From: Bacteroidaceae bacterium
GTDB lineage: Bacteria; Bacteroidota; Bacteroidia; Bacteroidales; Bacteroidaceae
NCBI GenBank assembly: GCA_902362375.1
Contig: CABIVS010000004.1
Coordinates: 363,304-427,303 of the forward strand
Length of the DNA stretch: 64,000 nt
Direction: 5' to 3'
Part shown: positions 49,812-59,786 of the stretch, piece after piece
How the letters are laid out: every line of letters starts with the position of its first letter
Position numbering within the stretch: position 1 is the stretch's first letter
Made by a program: the position numbers and the translations under genes
The notes under the pieces: generated by a model
Seen by the model: only the letters and a program-made list of their open reading frames with translations
Told to the model about the DNA's origin: nothing
Databases searched by the model: none

Positions 49812-49908
49812 ATCAATTTATTCTAATCGGTGATATTCTTTTCCGGTGTTTTATAAAGCCTATACAAATGGCAAGAACTAAAGAGGCAGGCATACGGTTA
49901 ATGGATTC

Positions 49909-52053
49909 TTATTTCTTCAAATAACTCTTCAGACGACATTTCTCTAAATAACGAATGCCTTCAATGACTGCCTCCGCATTGATTATGGCTCCTTCTTTAG
50001 ATGTATGTACCATATCCATATAATGGGACTTAGTTTTCTCTTCACCAACAGTCTCGAATTTCTTCGCTGCAATATCATTCAAATCTACAAAATAAGCATT
50101 TTCTTGTTCCGCCACCTCTCTCGACCATTTGGCATAGGTTTGGGTGCAACGCCTCATTTTACCATCTTGCCATTGATTGGCAGGCGTATGAGAAAGAATA
50201 ATCACTTCAACCCCTCTTGCTTTAGCCTGACGGATATACATACGGATATAATGTCCATAACTGAATACCTCTTCTATACTTCCGTCACGCTCAAGAACTA
50301 CTTTTTGTGATTTATCGTCTGTCCCCTTCAGTGCTCCCCGAGCCAGACCGGTATTTAACGGACCACTGTCATTATGTCCGAAGTCTATAATCAGATAATC
50401 GCCTTTCCGCATAGCCGGTAACAGCCTATCCCACAATCCTTCTGTATAGTAAGTGCGGCTGCTACGCCCTTCCATGGCACAATTTTCAACTGTGATACGA
50501 GATATATCGAAGAAAGCCTGCAAAAAGCCTCCCCAACCCCATCTGCCATATTCACCGTTACCTGCCCGATATTTCACCGTAGAATCTCCTATGACAAATA
50601 CCACCGGAGCTTTTTTGTCCAAGCGACTCAACCCGGCTACAAACTGAAGCGGATTTCCCGGTTCTGAATAAGAGAATACAGGCAGGTCACTCCGTTGAAT
50701 TGTAGGATAAAAGCAAACGGCACCATCATTCATGCGCGGATGCTCACGTTTCATCAAATTGACCATTTCCGCTCCTGCCCAAATGACCGGAGCATAACCT
50801 TGAGCAGCCAGTGCACTCACCGGACGATGATAATAGAACGCCGGATCAAAACCGATGCTGGTCTTTACACAGGTGCCTTCCACTTGTCCGTCAGCGTTGA
50901 TAACAGATGAGACGGCACTCCATCCCAACAGAGCAACCGGACCGTAAACCATTGCATCAACCCATCTCTTATTAATGGCGTGAGCAATAGCGCATACATA
51001 GAGAGCAGTAGACGAAGTTTCATCATAAGAATCATCGCAGTCGGATAGCTGATGCCAAAAGCCATTCTTGCCTTGACAAGCCGCTACTCCTCTAATGTGC
51101 TGTCGCAACAAATCCAGCAAATGTTCTCTGTCCGGGTGTTCTTTAGGCAATACATCAAGCACTTCACAAAGTGTCATCATAGCCCATCCATTCGCCCTTC
51201 CCCAATAATAGGCGGGATGTTCACTCATGCTTTCCACCCATCCATGACGGAAAAGCCCTTTCTCAGGCACAAACATACGGTCGGCAAATTGATTGATCTG
51301 ACGTACAACTTCTTGAAAATATTTCTGCTGGTCATACGACAAGTAACGTCCTCTTAATGCCAATGCAGGGATTCCCTTAAACATATCCTCCAGCCATAAG
51401 GTGTGACGAAAAGGACGATCATTGGAAAATGTGCCGTCAGACAACTTTGCTGACCGATACATAACGACATTAAAACAGTCATCTATCATAGATTGCAGTT
51501 TCAGATCCTTATTCGTCATTTGAGCTTTTGTCATCGCCGCACACATTGCTCCACAGTCATCCAAAGTGCGTGGAGCAAGGAGTTGGATCATAATACTATC
51601 GGTAGTGCCATATTTTTCATACACAGTCTTAAAATGAGGTGTCACTTCTGCTAAAAAGTTGAAGCGTTTATATACATAATCGCTATACTCCACCTCTCCT
51701 GTAGCCTCTGCCGCAGCAAGCATGGCCGAATAGGTCGCTCCCCATTCAGTGCTTATCAAGCTGAAAGCACCTCTTTCGAGTTGGGCATTCTGATCCATTT
51801 TGGCATATTCGGTGATGATTTTCCCATTCTGTTTATTAACTACACGGGAGGGGGTATTCTTTTCCAAATAAGTTAGTACCGACTTCATGTCCTGCTTAAT
51901 TTCATCCACTGTCACCACACCATAGTTCGCCAAACGAGCAGACTTTACAGGTTCCCAGTTGCAGTCGACTTTCTCTTTCTTTTGAACCATTGCCTGATTT
52001 TCTAAAACCAGCGACAATAATACCACTATAGTTACTATCAATCGATTCATCAT
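49909..52053 (-). CDS. GH105/GH88-type unsaturated uronyl hydrolase fused to an SGNH acetylesterase
   Basis: A 714-residue secreted two-domain enzyme (signal peptide about 1-21). The N-terminal domain (about 40-450) is an (alpha/alpha)6 glycoside hydrolase with LWLEDMFKG near 219-227 (catalytic Asp) and YYWGRANGWAMM near 280-291, which fits GH105 (unsaturated rhamnogalacturonyl or glucuronyl hydrolase). The C-terminal domain (about 480-714) is an SGNH esterase: FVIGDST near 485-491 (Ser), GHNDSG (block III) and DMVHTSKEG near 679 (Asp-His). The fusion can remove a 4,5-unsaturated uronate and an acetyl group from the same oligosaccharide. Its start overlaps the GH89 stop (ATGA). Confidence 0.9.
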   Translation of the reverse strand: MMNRLIVTIVVLLSLVLENQAMVQKKEKVDCNWEPVKSARLANYGVVTVDEIKQDMKSVLTYLEKNTPSRVVNKQNGKIITEYAKMDQNAQLERGAFSLISTEWGATYSAMLAAAEATGEVEYSDYVYKRFNFLAEVTPHFKTVYEKYGTTDSIMIQLLAPRTLDDCGAMCAAMTKAQMTNKDLKLQSMIDDCFNVVMYRSAKLSDGTFSNDRPFRHTLWLEDMFKGIPALALRGRYLSYDQQKYFQEVVRQINQFADRMFVPEKGLFRHGWVESMSEHPAYYWGRANGWAMMTLCEVLDVLPKEHPDREHLLDLLRQHIRGVAACQGKNGFWHQLSDCDDSYDETSSTALYVCAIAHAINKRWVDAMVYGPVALLGWSAVSSVINADGQVEGTCVKTSIGFDPAFYYHRPVSALAAQGYAPVIWAGAEMVNLMKREHPRMNDGAVCFYPTIQRSDLPVFSYSEPGNPLQFVAGLSRLDKKAPVVFVIGDSTVKYRAGNGEYGRWGWGGFLQAFFDISRITVENCAMEGRSSRTYYTEGLWDRLLPAMRKGDYLIIDFGHNDSGPLNTGLARGALKGTDDKSQKVVLERDGSIEEVFSYGHYIRMYIRQAKARGVEVIILSHTPANQWQDGKMRRCTQTYAKWSREVAEQENAYFVDLNDIAAKKFETVGEEKTKSHYMDMVHTSKEGAIINAEAVIEGIRYLEKCRLKSYLKK

Positions 52054-54218
52054 TCTAGCCTTGTTTTGTATTTATTCAATAAAAAGTGAGCGTAATTCAT
52101 CAAGTCCCCTTCAACTTTACGTTCCACTTGCTTATTTGAAGAAACCCAGTGATCCTCAAACTGCTTAATGGCATCATCCAGTGCTTTTTGGCTGAATTCT
52201 GTCTTACTCTCCACTGCCCTCAATACAGCATCTATATACATATTCCAACGTATGGAATAATAATCACTAATCAATCCGGACCATGCCCGGCTCGCATAAT
52301 CGTTCAAAGTTCCTCCCCAAGTAGTAACCAGATTCCGGGCATTCTTCGCATAATAATCCTGAATTACAGGATCCTTACTCAATCCTCTGGCATCAGAAAT
52401 CCACTTAGATAGAGAGGTATAATCATGATATGATGTTAGTTTGTCTATATCAACCAGGAGCTCGCGCATTTCAGAAGCACGCATATTCAGAGCTGCCAGA
52501 TCTTTGGTCTGATACATTTTGTCAAACTCATTCTTAACAGTCAGGAAATAATTGCCCAACAATTGTCTACCAACAGAAATCACATCTAGTCTCAAAGCAT
52601 CACGACGCAAATCCGAGGCATCCAACAAATTCTGCCATACCAGCAAAAGTTGCTTGTTAGAATAGTTCGTTTTTGTACGTCCACTGTTCTCTCCCATCTT
52701 AGGACGGTAGGTCGGCAAAATCCCGGCTGTTTTAGGTACCTGCACATATATATCATTGAATAATATCTGCCATGCTTCACGCACCGGCAAAGATACACTC
52801 CCTACATGACGGTCTGCCAACGCATTCACCCAAGCTTCATCATCCTTATTCGTAGCCCAGGCTTTTTCAAGAATATATTCGTAAGGAAACTGAACGACAT
52901 CAAGTCCTTCCAATGTAGAACCGATACCTTTCATATTATCTCCTCCTTCTCGCAATGCGATATCCAGTCGTCTACCGCTCTCTTTTACGTTTCCCGTAAT
53001 AGCCGTATTTCCTCCAAAATTTCCTAAATAGCACCAGATAAAAGGCTGCCCATGAAAATAGTTTGTAGTTTTCCACAATTCTACGTTCTCACAATGATAA
53101 TCCAGTAAGAACATTTTATTATCAGGTACGCCTTTCAAAAGAGCCTCGATGCGGGGAGCGGTCCACTTCTTCCGATCAAAATAAAACATCCAGGTCATTT
53201 GTAGCCACTCGGCTTTAGGATCGGCTTCTGTCAAAGTATGATATAGTTTCGATGACACTTTTCCCAGATAGTCAGGCTCCCAACTCGGAGGGTCAACCTC
53301 ATTAAAAGGATCTACCCCATAAATATGATCTGTTCCAAACAAAAGTGTCTGCTCTTTTAAGAACTTCTTTTGTATCAAGGAAAATAAAGGTTCTTCAGGA
53401 TTCAAGAAGGAACAATGATATTGCCTTGAAAAACCGGCCCATTTACCTAAACTCTGAATATTGGCATCGGGATAAATTCGTTTTAATGCTGCCGGAACAT
53501 GTCCATTAAATGCAGGTAATACAGGCTTCATATTCAATTCCCGTTCACGGGACAATATTTTTTTCTGCAAATCGACTTGATTCTCTAGCCATTCCATTGG
53601 TAATGGTCCATTCCAAGAGTCAATATTTGCCATCCGATGCCAAGGCAAATACACAGGTCCGGTAAAATAGGAAAGAATCTCCTGATCTTTCAAACCGATT
53701 TCCTTCCACACTTTATACCACACAGCTTCTTGCCCTGTTATAGCCAAAGGCATATTAACACCGTTAAGAGCCATCCAATCTATAAACCGCTCCCAGTCAA
53801 CCCATTTCCAAAAAGGCATACTATACCCAAAAGTACAATAGTTTAAAAAGAAACGCTGATCTACTTTTGCGGGAATTTCTATCGGCTCTGGAATTTCAGG
53901 CAAGGTTTCCGGCATTTCTACCGGTTGACTGGCATACCAGGAAACGGTTGTCAAACAATAGTATTTCAAATAGTAATTCAGACCAACAGCCATCGAATTA
54001 GCATTGTTCCCACTTATCTGTATTTTAGAGTTACTTGTGGACTCTATTCTAAAGATATCTTTCTCGCTGTCTGTTTTCTTAAACTGAAACTGATTCACAT
54101 AAGCCGGAATTAATCGCTTCAACATAGATTCGGCAACTAAGACATCACCATCCGACTTGGCTTGTATAGGCAAAGCCACCATAATAAACAACAAAAGAGA
54201 ATAATAAATATGCTTCAT
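52050..54218 (-). CDS. GH89 alpha-N-acetylglucosaminidase, copy 1
   Basis: A 722-residue secreted hydrolase (signal peptide about 1-20). GH89 blocks: FLNYCTFGYSMPFWKWVDWERFIDWMALNGVNMPLA (in part), PAFNGHVPAALK, YGVDPFNEVDPPSW with Glu near 305, and GSTLEGLDVV with Glu near 435, the two catalytic glutamates of human NAGLU and Clostridium AgnC. It removes terminal alpha-linked GlcNAc. It lies 54 bp after the other GH89 gene and overlaps the GH105 fusion gene. Confidence 0.93.
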   Translation of the reverse strand: MKHIYYSLLLFIMVALPIQAKSDGDVLVAESMLKRLIPAYVNQFQFKKTDSEKDIFRIESTSNSKIQISGNNANSMAVGLNYYLKYYCLTTVSWYASQPVEMPETLPEIPEPIEIPAKVDQRFFLNYCTFGYSMPFWKWVDWERFIDWMALNGVNMPLAITGQEAVWYKVWKEIGLKDQEILSYFTGPVYLPWHRMANIDSWNGPLPMEWLENQVDLQKKILSRERELNMKPVLPAFNGHVPAALKRIYPDANIQSLGKWAGFSRQYHCSFLNPEEPLFSLIQKKFLKEQTLLFGTDHIYGVDPFNEVDPPSWEPDYLGKVSSKLYHTLTEADPKAEWLQMTWMFYFDRKKWTAPRIEALLKGVPDNKMFLLDYHCENVELWKTTNYFHGQPFIWCYLGNFGGNTAITGNVKESGRRLDIALREGGDNMKGIGSTLEGLDVVQFPYEYILEKAWATNKDDEAWVNALADRHVGSVSLPVREAWQILFNDIYVQVPKTAGILPTYRPKMGENSGRTKTNYSNKQLLLVWQNLLDASDLRRDALRLDVISVGRQLLGNYFLTVKNEFDKMYQTKDLAALNMRASEMRELLVDIDKLTSYHDYTSLSKWISDARGLSKDPVIQDYYAKNARNLVTTWGGTLNDYASRAWSGLISDYYSIRWNMYIDAVLRAVESKTEFSQKALDDAIKQFEDHWVSSNKQVERKVEGDLMNYAHFLLNKYKTRLE

Positions 54219-54271
54219 CCTTCAAATATTTAGCGTAAAGTATATATAGACTATTTGCGTAATATGGAACA

Positions 54272-56434
54272 TCACAAAGCCACGGCACTCTTTACTAATC
54301 TTACAGCTTCATCCAATGGTACCTGAAAAGTCTCCGTAGTATTATGCCATGGTGTAGTTATCCATTTTTCTTCCCAATCATCCAAATTCTTATCAGAAAA
54401 ATAGAGTTGCAAACGAGGTATATAATAGTCCTTAATCAAGCCAGACCATGTGCGGGCTGCATAGTCTTCCTGTATTCCTCCCCACGTTGTTATCAAACGC
54501 TTTGCGTTTGCTTCATAAAAATCTTTTTCCACAACAGACTGACCACAGTTTCTAGCCTGTTCGACCCACCTATCCAATCGGTGAAGAGGATGAGACAAAA
54601 GTAGTTTATCTGCCTGCTGTAACAAAGAAACAACATTTTCCAACAGTTTATTAGCCTCATTCTTAGCACCCATCTGTTTCTTCTCCAATGCTTTTATATA
54701 TAATAAATCTGCTTTTGCACATAAGTAATAAGAAGCAAATTCAATAGCATCGTATCTATAAAGATCAGACTCTTTCAAGTTCTCGGAGCAACTTAAAAAC
54801 AACTCTATGCCATGAAAAAAATCATCACTCATATCGACTTTGCTCTTTCTCCTGATATCAGGAACAGCAGTTTGCCAAGTAAAACGGGGATAAGAATAGA
54901 ATGTACCATATGAACTTTTTCTTAATAAATTCCATGCCTCACTCATATTCTTCGGATATCCCCCATAACGAGCTATACAATATTCTTTTAACCATAAATC
55001 TAAATCTATGGCAGATTTACTCCAACCAGCATCTGCAAGCAGTTCATATATGACCTCATTATTTTCAAGACCTTCCGGCGCAGAACCGAAACCAACTAAA
55101 TTTTCTCCATATTTAGAGCGCAAAGCCTCAATCGAGGCTGATGCATACAATCCCAAATCTCCAGTCAACAAATTCTTACCTCCAAAATTCGGAACATAAC
55201 TAAAGATCCATTTCTTACCATAAAATCCTTCATGCATCTTCCAAGTTTGTTCCGTCTTCCATACCCATTTCGGGAATTCATTCCCCAAATCGATTATTAT
55301 CATCTTATCATCCGGCACATGACTTAACAAAGCTGTTAAGCTTTCCTTGTCCCAAAAAGAATGATGATAGCCGAAAGTCCACCCCTGAGTCACCCATATA
55401 GCATCCGGATTACCTGCAGAGATCGATTTATAAATGGTTTCACCATATTGGGAAAGCAACTTATGCTTTCCTTCCGTGTCATCTTTCGCTACGGGAAGTT
55501 CCATCTCATTAAAACTATCCGACAGGTAAAAATCATTCTTTCCGAATTCTTTTTCCCACTCTTCCACAAACATCCTTCCTATCTCTACAAAAAAAGGAGA
55601 GTCCGGAGGCAATACATAGGCATTGTATTTTTCATCAAAACCTCCCCATTTCAAATGATTAAACTTAATCTCCGGGTGTTTCTCCACAAAAGCCATAGGT
55701 ACAAATCCTGCAAAAGCTGGTGCGATGGAATGCATATTCAACTCTCGCATTCTATTTAAAATTAAATGTTGCAGATTTATCTGTTCTTTTTGCCAGCTGT
55801 CAGACAGTCCTCCATCCCAAGAATTCAAATTTCCCATGCGATGCCATGGTAAATGAGCCGGAGCAGTAAAAAAAGACTGTATATCCTTTTTATCCAATCC
55901 CAAACGTAGCCACACACGTTCGGCTATAGCCTCTGCCGCTACTGTAGCCAAAGGAAAATTCACTCCATGCAAAGCCATCCAGTCAATCTCCTTTTCCCAA
56001 CGTTCCCAATTCCAATAAGGAGCTGTATAGCCATAAGTACAAACATTCAAGAAATACCTGTAATCGTATGGTGTCGTTTGCTTCGCAGAATTATACTCCG
56101 GCCACGTTTTAGGTAAAGAAAGATGATCTCCACTCCAGGTTTTCATTGCTCCACAAACATTTTTCAAATAATATCGAAAGGCATAACATAAAGCTATTTG
56201 GCTACTTCCACTAATGGTCAAGACACCTTTAGAAGACTCTATCAAGAATGTCTCTTTTCCTTCACAAGGATCTATCATCTTAAAAATAACATTTTCAATA
56301 TTATCCCCAAATTGCCTGTTTATTACTTTTTGTGCGGGACAGCTTTTGTCAGTAGCAACAGCCATAGATACCGATAAACAATAAGTATAAACAAGCAGCA
56401 ATAACATACTCTTCTTACCTAACAAGTTTTTCAT
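54272..56434 (-). CDS. GH89 alpha-N-acetylglucosaminidase, copy 2
   Basis: A 720-residue secreted hydrolase (signal peptide about 1-26). It has the same GH89 layout as its neighbour but clearly different sequence: YFLNVCTYGYTAPYWNWERWEKEIDWMALHGVNFPLA (in part), PAFAGFVPMAF, YLSDSFNEMELP with Glu near 309 and GFGSAPEGLENN with Glu near 452. Both catalytic glutamates are kept. Two divergent GH89 in a row suggest two different alpha-GlcNAc linkages or chain contexts, or one removing internal-branch sugars. It begins 34 bp after the epimerase stop. Confidence 0.93.
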   Translation of the reverse strand: MKNLLGKKSMLLLLVYTYCLSVSMAVATDKSCPAQKVINRQFGDNIENVIFKMIDPCEGKETFLIESSKGVLTISGSSQIALCYAFRYYLKNVCGAMKTWSGDHLSLPKTWPEYNSAKQTTPYDYRYFLNVCTYGYTAPYWNWERWEKEIDWMALHGVNFPLATVAAEAIAERVWLRLGLDKKDIQSFFTAPAHLPWHRMGNLNSWDGGLSDSWQKEQINLQHLILNRMRELNMHSIAPAFAGFVPMAFVEKHPEIKFNHLKWGGFDEKYNAYVLPPDSPFFVEIGRMFVEEWEKEFGKNDFYLSDSFNEMELPVAKDDTEGKHKLLSQYGETIYKSISAGNPDAIWVTQGWTFGYHHSFWDKESLTALLSHVPDDKMIIIDLGNEFPKWVWKTEQTWKMHEGFYGKKWIFSYVPNFGGKNLLTGDLGLYASASIEALRSKYGENLVGFGSAPEGLENNEVIYELLADAGWSKSAIDLDLWLKEYCIARYGGYPKNMSEAWNLLRKSSYGTFYSYPRFTWQTAVPDIRRKSKVDMSDDFFHGIELFLSCSENLKESDLYRYDAIEFASYYLCAKADLLYIKALEKKQMGAKNEANKLLENVVSLLQQADKLLLSHPLHRLDRWVEQARNCGQSVVEKDFYEANAKRLITTWGGIQEDYAARTWSGLIKDYYIPRLQLYFSDKNLDDWEEKWITTPWHNTTETFQVPLDEAVRLVKSAVAL

Positions 56435-56467
56435 AATACAAGATTATTATTAAAGTAACTAATCCAT

Positions 56468-57544
56468 TTAAAAGTTCATACAATCATCAACGGAGAATTT
56501 ATATTTCGTATATTGCAAGTATTCTTCATCAACATTTAAAAGCACAGAAGGAAAACATTCCCAATGTACCGCATCGGGATATCCTTGAGTTTCTAAAGCA
56601 ATTCCTGCATTCGCATAATAAGGGATATTACCTTTTCCCACATCAGAACCATCCATTAGATAGCCTGTGTATACCTGCAAAGATGGTTGATTGGTATAAA
56701 CAGATAATCTCCGCCCACTATCTTTATCATATAATTCAGCAGCGGGAGAGCACTCTTTTTTATTACATAAAGCATAAGCAAGAGAAAAACCTATTTGTTG
56801 CTTAATCCCTAGGTAGTCAGTCATTAATGCATCTGAAATCTGGCGTGATTGCCTAAAGTCTAATACAGTTCCGGCTACAGAGACCAAATCTCCAGTAGGA
56901 ACCAGATTATCATCACAAGCTATTATTTGAGATGAACATAATCTAAGGCTATGAGACAACACATCTATATTATTCCGAACTCCAGCCAGATTAAAGAAAG
57001 CATGATTCGTTACATTTATAGGCGTCACTTTATCTGTTACAGCTCTACAAACCATTTCTACTGAATTATCAACAGTTAATGTATAGCTCACAGAAACACT
57101 TAAATTACCAGGATACCCCTCCTCCCCATCTTTTGACAAACAGGTAAAAACAACAGTTTCTTCTCCCTGCTCATTCTCTTTAATCGAACTATCCCATAAA
57201 CGATTATGAAACCCTAAAATTCCTCCATGCAAATGATTGAACTTAGGTTTGCCATATATATCATTAGCAGCTAGTTCATAACACTCCTCACCTATACTGA
57301 AATGAGCATTCTTGATACGACCACAAACACGTCCGACAATAGCACCATAATATTGTTCTGAAGCACATTTATAGTCAGACAAATCACTGAATCCTAACAA
57401 AATATCTTCAAAACAACCATTCCTGTCGGGAACAAACATATCCAACCAACGTGCTCCATAGGTGGAGAAGCGGGCTACTAAGCCATTGGTATTCCTAAGA
57501 GTAATCATCTGTTCTTTCTTATTATTAGTCTGCCTGTTTATCAT
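56468..57544 (-). CDS. Aldose 1-epimerase (galactose mutarotase family)
   Basis: A 358-residue mutarotase without a signal peptide. The catalytic His is in VTNHAFFNLAG near 175-180 and the catalytic Glu in GIALETQGYPDAVH near 320. The first His is in FNHLHGGILGFHNRLWDS (in part). It interconverts alpha and beta anomers of a released sugar. The ATG at 57544 is used; the longer frame begins at a TTG three codons earlier. It lies 18 bp past the GH31 stop. Confidence 0.9.
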   Translation of the reverse strand: MINRQTNNKKEQMITLRNTNGLVARFSTYGARWLDMFVPDRNGCFEDILLGFSDLSDYKCASEQYYGAIVGRVCGRIKNAHFSIGEECYELAANDIYGKPKFNHLHGGILGFHNRLWDSSIKENEQGEETVVFTCLSKDGEEGYPGNLSVSVSYTLTVDNSVEMVCRAVTDKVTPINVTNHAFFNLAGVRNNIDVLSHSLRLCSSQIIACDDNLVPTGDLVSVAGTVLDFRQSRQISDALMTDYLGIKQQIGFSLAYALCNKKECSPAAELYDKDSGRRLSVYTNQPSLQVYTGYLMDGSDVGKGNIPYYANAGIALETQGYPDAVHWECFPSVLLNVDEEYLQYTKYKFSVDDCMNF

Positions 57545-57561
57545 AAGCTCCAATCATCTTT

Positions 57562-59703
57562 TTACTTTATAAAAGCCCATTTATTGATGTTATATCTCCG
57601 TCCATTGAAAGCACCTTGACGTTTGTAATAGCCTTTTCCCTTTTTAACTCCCAATGTCAACCAATTATAACGATTCTTATTTTCAAAATCATAACTAACC
57701 CCATCATCTTCAAATAATGTACAATGCTTTCCATCAGAATTACCATAGACCTGACAGGTTATATTAAAAACAGAAGTTTCAGAAACAAACTGTAACGGAT
57801 CTGCCAAAGGTAAAATTGTACCGTCCTTAACGAACAAAGGCATTTCATCTAAAGCAATGGCAACTTCGTATTCTCGACCTCCCTCGTAACGTTCATTCGT
57901 ATTAAAATTATACCATGCACCGGCCGGGAAATAGACTTTTCTCTTTCCAGTATCATCCAGTAAAGGAGCAACCAGCAAATTATCTCCCATCATATATTGA
58001 TCTGATAAATTCTGTGTTTTAGCATCCATAGGAAAATCCATCAACAGAGGACGAAATGGAGGAATACCTTCCATATGATAACGGGCAAATGCATTATATA
58101 AATACGGTAACAACCGCATGCGGGTATTTATAAGTTTGCGTGTTATATTCTCCATCTCAACACTGTCGGCCAAAAAGACTCCTGTATTATTCTTATCCTT
58201 ATCATATTGCAACCAAGGAGGATTTTGCAGGAACCAACTATCTACCACAGCATGAGCTGACAACAACACGAGCTGCAAACGTCTGAAGAATTCAAGTTTA
58301 GAACCGGACTGACGAACTTCCGGAGACCACAACAAACCACCAAAAGCTGAGTTACTGATCATTTGAATGTAATCTTTATATCCATAAATATCACTATATA
58401 AAGAAGCTGGAACGGAAGAAGCAAACAAACCGGAAGAGCGATAATCTTGAAAGGTTCTCCGATTCTCGCTTTCATACATATCATTTAATGTTCTCAAATA
58501 CAATAGTCCCAATGCCTGATGCATTTGCTCACCATCCATTCCGGAAGGGAAAGTGCTCATTTCAGGAAATCCCCAAGTTGAATTGCCTACAGAAATATCA
58601 GAATTATCACATTCATCCAATTTGAATCCCGAAATACCTTCTCCCATGAGCTGTTTATGATAATCAGAGAAACGCTTTCTTGTTTCCGGCAATGCAAAAT
58701 CCGGGACTAAGCCCCCCCAAACCAGAAAATCTCCTGAATAATCTTTCAGCAGCTCCCACAATGGTGATGTCGGATGCACATATGCATGTTCCCAAAGATT
58801 CACTTTATAGTTATTCTCATTCAGGGCTTTTAACATTGAACGATGATTTGGAAAACGTTTCTCATTCCAAACATAAGAACAAGAATAAGCTGCAGTATGC
58901 CATCCTGGTTCCAATCCAATCACGTCACAAGGAATCTTCTTATCTCTGAAATAAGCCTGTATCCTCATCACACCTTCTTGAGTAAAATCTGTTTTCGTTC
59001 TATATTTGAATCCAAGTCCCCACATCGGAGGCAAACAGCCGCCTCCGGAAAGCAGATTGTATTTTTGGACAACTTCTTTTACATTGGAAGCTTTAAAAAC
59101 AAAAACTTCAACTCCTTTACAATTAGGAATATCAATATAGACATAATTGCCTGATTTCTTGTTTTCATAAAGTTCTTCTGTTGAATTCTTCACTTCACCA
59201 TTTGAGGAAACTATTTTCTTTTGGGTATGCTTTTCAGTATGCGTGCCACAATAAAAAGTTGTATAGCGCAATGTATTAATCAGAATGCCATATCCTTTGC
59301 TTGAAATATAAAATGGCTGAGGGGCATGCGTGTATCCTAATGTGTTCAGAGGATGGTCATTTACTATCGGCTTTTTCTTCAGTCCCCTCTGTTGGAATGA
59401 ACCTATTTGAAGTCCAAAGCCATAAAGCTGTTCGTCATTCAGCAATGGTATACGCACCCGTCCACCACGGCTAAAAATTTGCAAGTCTATATCTTCCAAT
59501 ATAAAAGGAAGCGTACCTTCAGGTAGTTTTTCCAAACTTCCCTGTTTGGGTTTCTTCGGACAAAAATCATAAGGGGTATGTTCGTCCGGAGTTCCTACAG
59601 ACAAACGGATAATTCCATTACCCAATGTATCTATTGAAATTTTATTATATCCGTATACAGACGTACAACACCAAACGAATAAAACAGAAAGAAATATTTT
59701 CAT
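57562..59703 (-). CDS. GH31 glycoside hydrolase
   Basis: A 713-residue secreted enzyme (signal peptide MKIFLSVLFVWCCTSVYG). It has an N-terminal beta-sandwich, then a TIM barrel with GLEPGWHTAAY and the nucleophile motif GFKLDECDNSD near 355-365, and C-terminal beta domains ending near KGYYKRQG. GH31 retaining enzymes act on alpha-glucose, alpha-xylose, alpha-galactose or alpha-GalNAc; KLDECD differs from the common alpha-glucosidase WxDMxE form, so specificity is open. It is probably co-transcribed with the other hydrolase genes. Confidence 0.92.
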   Translation of the reverse strand: MKIFLSVLFVWCCTSVYGYNKISIDTLGNGIIRLSVGTPDEHTPYDFCPKKPKQGSLEKLPEGTLPFILEDIDLQIFSRGGRVRIPLLNDEQLYGFGLQIGSFQQRGLKKKPIVNDHPLNTLGYTHAPQPFYISSKGYGILINTLRYTTFYCGTHTEKHTQKKIVSSNGEVKNSTEELYENKKSGNYVYIDIPNCKGVEVFVFKASNVKEVVQKYNLLSGGGCLPPMWGLGFKYRTKTDFTQEGVMRIQAYFRDKKIPCDVIGLEPGWHTAAYSCSYVWNEKRFPNHRSMLKALNENNYKVNLWEHAYVHPTSPLWELLKDYSGDFLVWGGLVPDFALPETRKRFSDYHKQLMGEGISGFKLDECDNSDISVGNSTWGFPEMSTFPSGMDGEQMHQALGLLYLRTLNDMYESENRRTFQDYRSSGLFASSVPASLYSDIYGYKDYIQMISNSAFGGLLWSPEVRQSGSKLEFFRRLQLVLLSAHAVVDSWFLQNPPWLQYDKDKNNTGVFLADSVEMENITRKLINTRMRLLPYLYNAFARYHMEGIPPFRPLLMDFPMDAKTQNLSDQYMMGDNLLVAPLLDDTGKRKVYFPAGAWYNFNTNERYEGGREYEVAIALDEMPLFVKDGTILPLADPLQFVSETSVFNITCQVYGNSDGKHCTLFEDDGVSYDFENKNRYNWLTLGVKKGKGYYKRQGAFNGRRYNINKWAFIK

Positions 59704-59786
59704 ATTATATTTTTTAATGAATTTATTTTTCTAACAAGACTTCCTTTCATCTTACGCTTCTACCGAAATTTAGACATCTAAGGCAA

